This document shows positions 42,143 through 50,897 of a stretch of DNA of 64,000 bases, piece after piece. The stretch comes from Terasakiella sp. SH-1 (GTDB lineage Bacteria; Pseudomonadota; Alphaproteobacteria; Rhodospirillales; Terasakiellaceae), in NCBI RefSeq assembly GCF_004564135.1, contig NZ_CP038255.1:2901501-2965500 (forward strand). Reading direction: 5' to 3'. The translations under genes were made by a program, and so were the position numbers. Numbering within the stretch: position 1 is the first letter of the stretch; every line of letters starts with the position of its first letter. The notes beneath the pieces were generated by a model. It was not told where the DNA came from. It worked only from the letters and a program-made list of their open reading frames with translations, and did no database searches.

Positions 42143-42618
42143 CCCAAAAGCATTTTCTTAGCTGTCTCGCTCGCAACACTGACCACGATGTCTTTCATTA
42201 CAGAACCAGCACCACCGCTAACTTTCTTCAAAATCTTGTTGAACCGATGGGCAGCAACTTCTGTTTTTGGAGTGTCTCGAACCAAATCGTCCAGTGCCCC
42301 TTTGAGTTTATCTTTCTCCTCTGAATCAAGTTCGTCAAATTCTTCGGTTAACTCAATCGCCGCTTCTAATTTAGCTTTTGTCCAGGGAAACGCTTCTCCG
42401 CAAGAATGGCAGAAATTAGGAGGGGTATATCCACAAATACTAATCACACCTTCAACGTGATAGCTTCCTCGTATTGAGCTATTACAGCTAGGGCATTGAG
42501 TAATTGTTTCCGTTCCACAATCGCCACAGAATTTACTCATCAATTCACGAGAACCAGCAGTGTCACTCGTAGTCGAGTGACCATTCAAGCACACTTGAGC
42601 ATTCTTATAGCAACCCAT
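42139..42618 (-). CDS. DUF2321-like zinc-ribbon protein
   Basis: 159 residues: MGCYKNAQVCLNGHSTTSDT, SKFCGDCGTETITQCPSCNS, SIRGSYHVEGVISICGYTPP, NFCHSCGEAFPWTKAKLEAA. Three CxxC/CxxC pairs form a zinc-ribbon tandem, followed by a helical region with D-E-L-D-S-E-E-K-D-K-L. This is the DUF2321 family, of unknown function, often island-borne. Tail-to-tail with the nucleotidyltransferase gene. Confidence 0.8.
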   Translation of the reverse strand: MGCYKNAQVCLNGHSTTSDTAGSRELMSKFCGDCGTETITQCPSCNSSIRGSYHVEGVISICGYTPPNFCHSCGEAFPWTKAKLEAAIELTEEFDELDSEEKDKLKGALDDLVRDTPKTEVAAHRFNKILKKVSGGAGSVMKDIVVSVASETAKKMLLG

Positions 42619-42676
42619 TCCATACCTCCATATTATCTGTATTGGTTAGCATAATACACGGAAATATAGAATCAGT

Positions 42677-44329
42677 TTATTTCATCAAATGGTCAATTTT
42701 GAGGCCAAGCTTCTTATAATTCAGCTTAGAGAGCTCCTTATACAAATCATCAATATCGTAATCTGTGTAAGCTTCGGTCTGAATTTCAGCAATTGCTAGT
42801 TCTCTATCGTGACCAGCAATCGCAGCAACCTTAAGGAAATCCATATTTGTTTTATTTCTGACGAACGTAATGAAAGTTCTTCTTAAACTATGGAAATCCC
42901 TCCAGCGTTCATATATGCCGCACTGGCGGCGATATGTGGTGAAGTGGCCTGAATATGTTTCTCCATACTTTTTAAGCCTCCCTGTGGGCGTTAAATCACC
43001 AAATATCTTTCCTTTTTTCTTCTTTTTGAAAAGTTTCAAGAAATCCAATTCAATTAAGTCAGGATGAACAGGTACTTGCCGTTTAGATTTTGGAGTTTTT
43101 ACACGTCTTTCACCTTCGTCGTGAACAAGAAGATATGCTGTACCATCTTCTGTAAACTTCAAATCATCGTGTTCCAGTTGGGCGAGTTCTTCAAGCCTTG
43201 CTCCTGTGTAAAGGGCCATAACAGGAAGCCACCAATAAGAATCCCTTATTATCTCTTTACCCTCTAGGTATCTCTTGTTTTGATTTTGTGAAGAAGTACC
43301 CGTCCACTGAGGCGTTTGAAACAATTCGTTCAGTTGTTGAATTGACCATTTTGTACGTGTTTTCCCACCAGGAACAAAGCTGGAGTAATCAACGTCATCA
43401 AACAAATCGTCAATGTCATCTTTAGAAGCAAATTTCTTGGACTTACGAGCAGCCATAAAAACACTTTTGACGTGAGAGATATGTTTATCAATTGTAGGTG
43501 ACGACATTGTTGGCGTATCGTTCTCTTTTGCCAGTTTAAGAACTTCCTGAGCAGTTCTTTCCTTGTCGTATTTGGATTTACCATATGTGTTTGGGAAATG
43601 CTCCAAAACACGAATATATTCAACGATATCCTCACGCTCATATTTATCGAGCTTTTTATCTCCCAAGATTTTGATGAAGACATCCACATAATTAATCTTA
43701 TGGCGTTTGTTGTCATCCTGGAGATTTTTCTCACGCATATACTGATTGTAAAAATACTCACTAAGAGTGGGATAACGTTTACCAGTATCACTTTTTTCAC
43801 TGACTGATTTCTTTAGGTCATCAATAACCTTATTGCTTTCTCGTCTCTCGACATCAACCTCTTTGATATACTTCTTGTGAACCAGGTCTTGCTTAAGACC
43901 AGCTATCTCCTTGTCATATCCCTTTTGAAGTTGCTGTGCGGCCCTGTCACGGAGTTCTTGATACATTTTGCGTTGTTCATCAAGCTTGCGTGTAAGTTTA
44001 AGCAAATCCTGTACACGCTCATTGATATAGCCAACAGCTTCCTGCTCAACTTCTTTCATTTCTTCTTCGTGAACGGTCTCCATCAGCTTGATTTGCTCTT
44101 CATAAAACTGAATTGCTGCATCAGTATTTTTGAACTTAACCAATTCCCTTACCCCCTCAATGATAAAACAGAATATTGAATAGCATTGACTGGCTTTTTT
44201 CTTAGCAGTCTTGCGGCAAGATGTCTTGAGAGTTTTCACAACCTCCTTTTTAGGGAGGATTTCAACGAGGTCGGTAGGGATTCGACATCGGAAGTAATAC
44301 GTCTTATGTCTGAGCAGCGTATAGTACAT
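42677..44329 (-). CDS. int: Tyrosine recombinase (island integrase)
   Basis: 550 residues from ATG 44329. N-terminal DUF6538-like region (MYYTLLRHKTYYFRCRIPTD), a long coiled coil (about residues 75-190), a core-binding SAM-like domain (YEREDIVEYIRVLEHFPNTY), and the catalytic domain with Arg in TGARLEELAQLEHDDL, Lys in the KTPKSKRQVPVHPDL hairpin, H-x-x-R in FHSLRRTF, a second His in IAGHDRELAI and the Tyr nucleophile in AYTDYD. All catalytic residues are present, so it looks active. It lies 98 bases from the 3' end of tRNA-Gln, the normal place for an integrase using that tRNA as attB. Confidence 0.93.
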   Translation of the reverse strand: MYYTLLRHKTYYFRCRIPTDLVEILPKKEVVKTLKTSCRKTAKKKASQCYSIFCFIIEGVRELVKFKNTDAAIQFYEEQIKLMETVHEEEMKEVEQEAVGYINERVQDLLKLTRKLDEQRKMYQELRDRAAQQLQKGYDKEIAGLKQDLVHKKYIKEVDVERRESNKVIDDLKKSVSEKSDTGKRYPTLSEYFYNQYMREKNLQDDNKRHKINYVDVFIKILGDKKLDKYEREDIVEYIRVLEHFPNTYGKSKYDKERTAQEVLKLAKENDTPTMSSPTIDKHISHVKSVFMAARKSKKFASKDDIDDLFDDVDYSSFVPGGKTRTKWSIQQLNELFQTPQWTGTSSQNQNKRYLEGKEIIRDSYWWLPVMALYTGARLEELAQLEHDDLKFTEDGTAYLLVHDEGERRVKTPKSKRQVPVHPDLIELDFLKLFKKKKKGKIFGDLTPTGRLKKYGETYSGHFTTYRRQCGIYERWRDFHSLRRTFITFVRNKTNMDFLKVAAIAGHDRELAIAEIQTEAYTDYDIDDLYKELSKLNYKKLGLKIDHLMK

Positions 44330-44427
44330 AAAAGAAAAACCTTGATACACGTTCCTGTAACACAGGTTTGCATATCAAGGTTTATCTAAAACTCGTAAGT
44401 TTCTGAAAAGTCAGAAAACTCACTTTT

Positions 44428-44502
44428 TGGCTGGGGCACCAGGATTCGAACCTGGGGATGACGATACCAAAAACCGTTGCCTTACCGCTTGGCGATGCCC
44501 CA
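44428..44502 (-). tRNA. tRNA-Gln (UUG)
   Basis: The minus strand folds as a cloverleaf: acceptor TGGGGCA/TGCCCCA, D arm with GCCAAGCGGTAAGGC, anticodon loop TTTTGGT giving anticodon TTG, T arm CCCAGGTTCGAATCCTGGT-like, discriminator G and encoded CCA. It closely resembles E. coli tRNA-Gln(UUG). Its 3' end faces the island integrase. Confidence 0.96.
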
Positions 44503-44568
44503 TCAATGTGGTGGCGCGGAACATACGACCAAAATTTTAAAAGCGCAAGAGGATATTTCAAAAAAAAA

Positions 44569-45423
44569 TCAAATTATTTTTCCAATAGAAATCCACCATT
44601 CAGGATAAGCTGATTTCAAGCCTTTTTGCGCCTGTTGTGCCTGTCTTTCCGTATCAAACAAGGCAAAGCATGTCGCCCCACTGCCTGACATGCGGGCTAA
44701 GCGACATTCTTCTTGCCCCTCAAGGGCAACCAAGACATCCTGAATTTGCGGAGCAATCGTAATAGCAGGCGCCATCAAATCGTTATGACGTTCTGCCAGC
44801 CCTTTATAGAAGCCTTTCAAGTCATACTCCCCAACCATAGGAGACGATGGACTAAAGCCACCTGTACGCGCCTTAAAAACAGCTGGGGTCGAAACAGCCA
44901 CCATTGGGTTTACAAGGACCATCCAGCATTCCGGCAACGGAGGCAAAGGTGTGATCTTCTCTCCGATTCCCGCCACATGATTGGCATGGGCTTTCATGCA
45001 GATCGGAACATCCGCCCCCAAAGATAAAGCCAGTTCTTCCATTCCTACAGGATCAGGAAACACATTCCATAATTGACACAAACCTTTCAAGGCTGTGGCC
45101 GCATCCCCTGAGCCCCCACCAATACCGGCTGCGACAGGTAAACGTTTATCCAACGTAATTTTGGCACCGGCTTCAATCTTACACAGTTTTTGTAATCCCT
45201 GTGCTGCACGCATCACCAGATTATCATCCTGGCCCCCGTCCAGATAAGGAGCCATTTCCCCGGTGATGGACAAGGATAAAGTATCAGCAGGTTCAAAGGT
45301 CAGCACATCACCGGTTTGCGCAAAGGCAATGAGGCTATCGAGTTCATGATAACCATTGGATCTTTTACCCGTTACATGCAGGTAAAGATTGACCTTGGCA
45401 TAAGCCGTCAGGGTGATGGTCAT
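44569..45423 (-). CDS. ispE: 4-(cytidine 5'-diphospho)-2-C-methyl-D-erythritol kinase
   Basis: GHMP kinase of the MEP isoprenoid pathway; phosphorylates CDP-methylerythritol. ATP-binding loop PVAAGIGGGSGDAATALKGL, N-terminal AYAKVNLYLHVTGKRSNGYH, and C-terminal RMSGSGATCFALFD are all typical; 284 residues. Its ATG overlaps the stop of the upstream TPR gene (ATGA), a pairing common in Rhodospirillales. Confidence 0.96.
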   Translation of the reverse strand: MTITLTAYAKVNLYLHVTGKRSNGYHELDSLIAFAQTGDVLTFEPADTLSLSITGEMAPYLDGGQDDNLVMRAAQGLQKLCKIEAGAKITLDKRLPVAAGIGGGSGDAATALKGLCQLWNVFPDPVGMEELALSLGADVPICMKAHANHVAGIGEKITPLPPLPECWMVLVNPMVAVSTPAVFKARTGGFSPSSPMVGEYDLKGFYKGLAERHNDLMAPAITIAPQIQDVLVALEGQEECRLARMSGSGATCFALFDTERQAQQAQKGLKSAYPEWWISIGKII

Positions 45424-47126
45424 TCTTCAACCAGGCCGCTTTTAATTTTCTGTTCAATGATCACAAGGATATCGTCATCCGGGTTCAAACTCTTGGCCCG
45501 ATACCATTGGAAACGCGCTTCACGATTACGCCCGACTTTCCAATAAGCATCCCCCAGATGGTCATTAATCACCGGATCAGACGGTTGCAATTCCACAGCG
45601 CGTTCCAGATGGGGAACGGCCCTTTCATAGTCCCCGATACGATAAAGCACCCAGCCCAGACTATCCACGATATAACCATCACGCGGGCGTTGGGCGACAG
45701 CCTCTTCAATCATTTTTTGCGCTTTTTCCATATTGCGCCCAATTTCAATCCAGGAATATCCCAGATAGTTCAAGACGAAGGGCTGCTTGGGTTCCAGCTC
45801 CAATGCCTTAAGGAACAAAGGTTCGGCCTCATCCCAGCGCTTCAAGCGTTCCAGAGTAATGCCGCGAGAATAAAACAAATTCCAATGGTGTTTGCCAACA
45901 TTATCCCCGATCAAGGCAATCGCCTTGGCATAAACGGCTTGAGCCTTTTCAAAATAATCACGATGGCGCAACACATCGCCCAAAGTCACCAATGCTTCCA
46001 GACGTTCGGGATGCTGTTTGACCATCTCTTCCAAAATCTGGATTGCATCATCGGTTTGGCCGATATCATCCAAGTTTAATGCCATACGCAAACGTGCCGA
46101 CCAGGAAAAAGGGTTTGTCTTGGGGATCAAGGCATAGACTACATTGGCATCCTTGTAGCGTTCATCACTTTCAAGAATTTCAGCAACCAGAATTTGCGCA
46201 AGGGGAAAATCCGGTTTCACCCGCAGGGCCAGGCGTCCCATAATAAGTCCGGCCTGGCGGGTACTGTGCGAACGCAACGACGAAGACAAACCAAACAAGG
46301 TTTCAGCCAAACCGTCCTGCACCGAAATGGCCGGACGATCTTTCAAAACACCACTGTTGAGGTCATCCAGTACCGCCTGAATATAAAGCGAGTCGGGATG
46401 AGCATTGAAATAGGCTTGATAAACCGCCAGTGCCTCTTCCATCCGGTCTTGCTTCACCAACATCGTACCGTAAAGTTCTGCCAAACGCAGGGACATGCCA
46501 TTGGGGCCTTCAGCCGCTTTTTTATAATGGGTTTCTGCCGCTGTCAGCTGACCGCCAAATTGATTGAGCAATCCGGCATGTAAGTGATAAAGCGCTTCCA
46601 GCCCTTCTTGTTTTTTAAAGCCATCCAAAGATTTCAGTGCGGCATCCGCCCCCTTGTTGGCCGCAATCAACCAGGCATGGATCAAGGGCTTGATATAAGC
46701 ACCTAGCCCCTTGTCAGACAGCTCGTCTGCCCCTTTCAGGGCCTGTGCCATATCCCCGCTAACAACGTCTTCAACAATCAAGACCACACGGGCCATGAGA
46801 TGATCTGTAGTCAGTTTCTGCGCAATGTCAGCCGCTTCATCCAAACGACCTTCCCCTGCAAGAATCGTAAAGAGCTGCCGGTTCAAGTTTTGCCCCAACT
46901 GTTCAGGGAGATCAGGCGTGGTTTTTGCCGACGACAAAAAATCAGCCGCCTCTTTCATCTGACGGTGGCGCACGGCATACTGGCCAACCAGATAATCTGA
47001 AAAAGAAGAAGCCCCCGGTTTTAAAGGAGGGGCGCTTGGCTCCCCTGCCGTTGTACACCCGGTTACTAATAACGGGGCACATATGAGTGTGCTCATCAGA
47101 AAGTTCTTAAAGCGCAAAGACGACAC
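45420..47126 (-). CDS. Tetratricopeptide-repeat lipoprotein
   Basis: 568 residues from GTG 47126, chosen because AAAGG lies seven bases upstream and it gives a lipoprotein signal (SLRFKNFLMSTLICAPLLVT then G-C, lipobox VTGC). The rest is about ten TPR helix pairs, for example HLHAGLLNQFGGQLTAAETH, EALVTLGDVLRHRDYFEKAQ, FVLNYLGYSWIEIGRNMEKA, YIVDSLGWVLYRIGDYERAV. Proteins of this kind tether assembly complexes at the outer membrane; no exact partner can be named. Coupled to ispE downstream. Confidence 0.85.
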   Translation of the reverse strand: MSSLRFKNFLMSTLICAPLLVTGCTTAGEPSAPPLKPGASSFSDYLVGQYAVRHRQMKEAADFLSSAKTTPDLPEQLGQNLNRQLFTILAGEGRLDEAADIAQKLTTDHLMARVVLIVEDVVSGDMAQALKGADELSDKGLGAYIKPLIHAWLIAANKGADAALKSLDGFKKQEGLEALYHLHAGLLNQFGGQLTAAETHYKKAAEGPNGMSLRLAELYGTMLVKQDRMEEALAVYQAYFNAHPDSLYIQAVLDDLNSGVLKDRPAISVQDGLAETLFGLSSSLRSHSTRQAGLIMGRLALRVKPDFPLAQILVAEILESDERYKDANVVYALIPKTNPFSWSARLRMALNLDDIGQTDDAIQILEEMVKQHPERLEALVTLGDVLRHRDYFEKAQAVYAKAIALIGDNVGKHHWNLFYSRGITLERLKRWDEAEPLFLKALELEPKQPFVLNYLGYSWIEIGRNMEKAQKMIEEAVAQRPRDGYIVDSLGWVLYRIGDYERAVPHLERAVELQPSDPVINDHLGDAYWKVGRNREARFQWYRAKSLNPDDDILVIIEQKIKSGLVEE

Positions 47127-47248
47127 GGGGATACCTTTAGTTTTTTTAGTTTCTCCACAGCAGTGTAGCCGAGCGATGAGCCATGGTGCAAACTCATAAA
47201 TAGTTTTTTTATAATTATTACGGTATCTTGCATAAAAAAAGATGTTGA

Positions 47249-49075
47249 ATGGATAAAATGGATCAATTTTCTGAAATCGCATTAGACCACTGGTTTGAAA
47301 CCAGTCCTGATCTCTTGTGCGTTCTTGATAAAAATCTGAATTTCAGAAAACCGACCCCATCCTGGCACATGGCAACCGGGTGGGATCTTGATGAATTATG
47401 TCACACATCGCTTTTTGACCTGATCCATCCAGAAGACCATGACGTTCTGCGACAAAAACTGACCTTTTTGCTCAACAGCACCATGCCTGTGCGCTTTGAA
47501 TGCCGACTGGTTAAAAAGGATGGAAACCTGCTCTGGCTGGATTGGTCCATCGCCCTGAAAGAGCCCTATCTTTTTGCCACTGCGCGCAATATCAATGCGA
47601 CAAAACAGAAAGAAACGCTTGCCCAAAACGACATTCGCCTTTTGGAACTGGCTGAACAAACCGCACGGGTTGGTCATTGGCGACTGGACACAGCAACCGG
47701 CCTGCTGGACTGGTCTACAGAAGTTTTTAACATTTTTGGTCGCCGTCCCAATAAATCACAAATCACACTGGATGATTTTATTGATGCTTTTTCTGGAACC
47801 CATCAAAAAAATATGTGGAACCAGATTCAGCAAGCCATGCATAATGCCACTGAGATCAATACCGAACTGGTGATCAAACGCGATGATGCACAACGTCGAA
47901 CCGTGGCTATACGCGCCGTTTGTGAAACCGATGACACTAATCTGGTCAGCGGCATATTCGGCATTATTCAGGATGTAACCGAAGAACGGCTTCATCAGGA
48001 AAAGATGCGTAAAAAAGAAGAGCTTCTTTCTCTGGCTTTTCGCGCCACATCCGACGGCATTTGGGACTGGGATTTACAAAGCGATCAAGTGTGGTTTTCC
48101 CCACAATGGAAAGCCCAGCTTGGTTATGACGATGATGAAATCAGCAATCATTTTGACAGTTGGGCCAATCTGATCTTTGAAGAAGACCGCCTTAAGGCGA
48201 TGGAAGAACTGGACGCCCATTTCCGTGGGGAAACAGACCGTTTTGAAATGATCCAGCGTTTTCGCCATAAAAAAGGCCATACAGCCTTTATTCTGGTACG
48301 CGGTTATGCCTTGCGCGATGAACAAGGCGCTGCGGTACGTATGATTGGGGCACATACCGATATTACAGAACTAAAAAAACTGGAACAGGCCAAATCTGAA
48401 TTCAGCGCCATTGTCTCCCATGAATTGCGCACCCCCTTAACCGCACTGCGCGGCGCTATTGGTTTGATGAACACCCATTACAGTGATCAAATTCCAGACA
48501 AACTGCAAAAACTGGTTTCTTTAGCCAATAGCAATTGCGAACGCCTGACTTTACTGGTCAATGATATTCTCGATATTGACAAGCTGCAATCAGGGCGGAT
48601 GGATTTTGATATTCAGCCCATCACGCTTGCCCCCTTCATTACAGAAGTCGGGGAAAGCCATACTTTGTATGCCAAACAATATGATGTCTTGCTGGATTGG
48701 GAAACAAGCAACGAAAGCCTTTGCATTCTTGCCGATTGTGATCGCCTGATGCAGGTCATGGCAAACTTGGTCTCCAATGCCATTAAATTTTCAAACAAAG
48801 GCGATACGGTTAAGCTGCGCAGCTATATCCAAAATGAGAAAGTTGCCCTTTGCGTTATTGATACAGGAGCGGGAATCCCTCGTGACATGCGCCATAAGAT
48901 TTTTGACAAATTCATTCAGGCTGACAGTTCTGACCAACGCCATAAAGGGGGCACGGGACTCGGCCTGACCATTGCCAAGGCTATGGTTGAAAAAATGAAC
49001 GGCGATATATCCGTAATTTCCAAAGAAGGCGAGGGCTCAACCTTTACCGTCCTTTTACCGCTTGTTGAGGGGTAA
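47249..49075 (+). CDS. PAS-domain sensor histidine kinase
   Basis: 608 residues, no membrane helices. Three PAS/PAC units (about residues 10-125, 130-255 and 265-380; HPEDHDVLRQKL, VTEERLHQEKM, GAHTDITELKKLEQAKSEFS), then HisKA with H box [18 protein letters not shown], and HATPase with NLVSNAIKFSNKGD, CVIDTGAGIPRDMRHKIFDK and GGTGLGLTIAKAMVEKMNGD. No response regulator is adjacent; the gene after it may be functionally linked. Shares 34 codons of overlap with the unlikely longer reading of the divergent TPR gene, none with the chosen start. Confidence 0.9.
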   Translation: MDKMDQFSEIALDHWFETSPDLLCVLDKNLNFRKPTPSWHMATGWDLDELCHTSLFDLIHPEDHDVLRQKLTFLLNSTMPVRFECRLVKKDGNLLWLDWSIALKEPYLFATARNINATKQKETLAQNDIRLLELAEQTARVGHWRLDTATGLLDWSTEVFNIFGRRPNKSQITLDDFIDAFSGTHQKNMWNQIQQAMHNATEINTELVIKRDDAQRRTVAIRAVCETDDTNLVSGIFGIIQDVTEERLHQEKMRKKEELLSLAFRATSDGIWDWDLQSDQVWFSPQWKAQLGYDDDEISNHFDSWANLIFEEDRLKAMEELDAHFRGETDRFEMIQRFRHKKGHTAFILVRGYALRDEQGAAVRMIGAHTDITELKKLEQAKSEFSAIVSHELRTPLTALRGAIGLMNTHYSDQIPDKLQKLVSLANSNCERLTLLVNDILDIDKLQSGRMDFDIQPITLAPFITEVGESHTLYAKQYDVLLDWETSNESLCILADCDRLMQVMANLVSNAIKFSNKGDTVKLRSYIQNEKVALCVIDTGAGIPRDMRHKIFDKFIQADSSDQRHKGGTGLGLTIAKAMVEKMNGDISVISKEGEGSTFTVLLPLVEG

Positions 49076-49146
49076 TCCCTTTTAAAATCGGCTTTTTCCT
49101 GCAATACTATACTGACGTATAAGGATAAATGCATCAGAGTCGCCCC

Positions 49147-50838
49147 ATGACAAGCTTTTTCCAATCTCTTCTTGATCGTCTATTCGGTCAAAGTGAACCC
49201 GAAGAAGAATTGCCCGATGACGGCGGTCTGGCGGAATTTGCCAAACAATATGCCAAACAACTGGCCGATGAAGCCAAATACGGCAAACAAGACGCCGTGC
49301 GGGCCGAGGATGTTTTGCACGTCCAGCAAGGCCGTCATGGCAGTCGAGCCTATTTGCTGGATACCACAGATTTCATTAATGCCATTGTGAAAGAGCTTCG
49401 TCTCAGCGTTGCACCAATCACCGAAGGGATCCTCAAAACCCGCTGTGGTGACAAGGGCACAGGCTATATGCATGTCGGCGCATTTTATGCCTTTCATATT
49501 CCCCCCAGCAACCCGTTGGATGAATATAATCATGCCATCACCATTATTGACGAGATTGGGCGTAACCTTTTAGGGGACCGTTACCTAACAGGGGAAAAAC
49601 GCATCAATGTTCCCGTCGCAAAAATCCCGCCACAGGATATATTGAATAAAGACGGTAGCTTTAATATCAAAAAAGCCAAGAAAGTTATGAAACTGGTACG
49701 GGCAACAAAAACGCACGGCCCCGCAGATGTGAACATTAAAAAGAACGAAGTGCTTGCCAGCGAAGGCTCCCCCCAATGGCAACCCAATAAACTTGTCAAA
49801 ATGAATAAAGATCTGGGCGACTGGCAAAAGCAGGAACTTGACCACCCCCAAGAAGAAGCCAAAGAATGGGAAAACATCACGCCGAATGAAAAACAGGATC
49901 AAGAGTTAGGCGATTGGGAAACCATTGAACATACGGCCCCCGACACAGAACAGAAAGACGGGTCCCCCCTTGAGCGCACACGACAAGAAGCCAAGACAGA
50001 ACAAAGCTGGAATGTTATCGAGCCACAGCAGCCCCCTGCCCCACCACCAACCCTGCCAAAAAATAAGAAGATAAAGAGCGATGATACAACGGTTCGCCCC
50101 ACCAGTTTGCGGCAACTCGGCACCATTGCCTTGGCCTTTCGCCCCACCTGGGATTCAAAACAACAGGCCATTAATAGCTATGCTGGCTATATCTATCGCC
50201 AGAATGAGGGGTCGGTTTTTCAAGGTGACGACATCTATCCCCAAGATGGCAATGAAAAGGCCATTCACCGCATTGACAAGGCCATTACCAAACAAGCTGC
50301 ACAACATTTAAAACTAGCCGGGCAAGTTGATCAAAAGCACATAATCCTTCCCCTGCATCTAAAAAGCTTGATCGCCAAGGGCAGTCGTTCCCCCTTAAAA
50401 CCGTTGCGGGATTTGGATCTGGCACACCGTCGGGCCTTGTGGGTTGAAATTGTCGGCATTGATGAAACAACCTCAATAGATGAAATCAGCCATGCATTGG
50501 AACAGCACCAAAACAGTTTTGCAAAAATGGGCTTGCGCTTGAACCTGTTGGCCTTAAACCCCTTTTTAATTCAAGGATCACAGCTTGATTTTCTCAGTTG
50601 TACCTTGGGGGCGATCAATATACCGACCCTGAATATGGGAGAAGAACTTGCCCGTTTATCCGTAACAGCCAAACAAAATAAACAGCTTTTATGCTGCTGG
50701 GGCCTGCGCAGTCATACGGATATCGAAGTGGCTTTACGTGCAAGAAGCCGCCTGATCAACGGTAACGCACTTGCCAAAGATATTCCCAAACCAGGCAAGG
50801 TCCTGCCCTTGCCCTTAAAAAAGATTATGGCACGATAA
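49147..50838 (+). CDS. Unrecognised two-part protein, possible degenerate EAL domain
   Basis: 563 residues from MTSFFQSLLDRLFGQSEPEE. N-terminal half (about 1-185) has a mixed alpha/beta layout ending NHAITIIDEIGRNLLGDRYL, a low-complexity acidic and proline-rich middle (LGDWQKQELDHPQEEAKEWE, EPQQPPAPPPTLPKNKKIKS), and a C-terminal 240-residue domain starting LRQLGTIALAFRPTWDSKQQ, AINSYAGYIYRQ and with QLLCCWGLRSHTDIEVALRA, GNALAKDIPKPG. That domain resembles an EAL fold (F-x-P-x-W-D...G-Y-x-x-x-x-R...G...I-x-G...A-K-P), but the catalytic E-x-L-x-R is absent. Sits 71 bases after the PAS kinase, probably in its operon. Confidence 0.45.
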   Translation: MTSFFQSLLDRLFGQSEPEEELPDDGGLAEFAKQYAKQLADEAKYGKQDAVRAEDVLHVQQGRHGSRAYLLDTTDFINAIVKELRLSVAPITEGILKTRCGDKGTGYMHVGAFYAFHIPPSNPLDEYNHAITIIDEIGRNLLGDRYLTGEKRINVPVAKIPPQDILNKDGSFNIKKAKKVMKLVRATKTHGPADVNIKKNEVLASEGSPQWQPNKLVKMNKDLGDWQKQELDHPQEEAKEWENITPNEKQDQELGDWETIEHTAPDTEQKDGSPLERTRQEAKTEQSWNVIEPQQPPAPPPTLPKNKKIKSDDTTVRPTSLRQLGTIALAFRPTWDSKQQAINSYAGYIYRQNEGSVFQGDDIYPQDGNEKAIHRIDKAITKQAAQHLKLAGQVDQKHIILPLHLKSLIAKGSRSPLKPLRDLDLAHRRALWVEIVGIDETTSIDEISHALEQHQNSFAKMGLRLNLLALNPFLIQGSQLDFLSCTLGAINIPTLNMGEELARLSVTAKQNKQLLCCWGLRSHTDIEVALRARSRLINGNALAKDIPKPGKVLPLPLKKIMAR

Positions 50839-50897
50839 GTTTAAAGCGTGTCGCGAAAGCGGAAATCTCCCAGACCAAGGCCCGGGATGATACTTCC

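Larger units (their letters stand above)
19962..44427. mobile_element. Mosaic genomic island between glmS and tRNA-Gln
   Basis: About 24.5 kb of accessory DNA between two housekeeping regions. Supporting features: a tyrosine recombinase gene immediately beside the 3' end of a tRNA gene at the right edge, a long inverted repeat abutting the glmS stop at the left edge, serine-recombinase genes and fragments, IS copies, VirD4 and primase relics, and many toxin-antitoxin genes. Lower GC patches (22.5-23.3, 24.7-25.3, 36.7-37.7 and 40.6-44.4 kb) point to mixed origins. I could not find a copy of the tRNA 3' end at the left edge, so the exact boundaries and the integration event(s) are not proven. 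Confidence 0.8.

Noticed and set aside
44428-44502. attL/attR duplication of the tRNA-Gln 3' end
   Set aside because: I looked for the T-arm sequence (aggattcgaacctgg and its complement) near the left edge and inside the island and did not see a second copy, so no att pair is claimed.
50839-50897. Short frame after rodA reading IIPGLGLGDFRFRDTL on the minus strand
   Set aside because: It looks a little like the end of a phosphoribosyltransferase but is only 18 codons with no upstream part; not enough to annotate.
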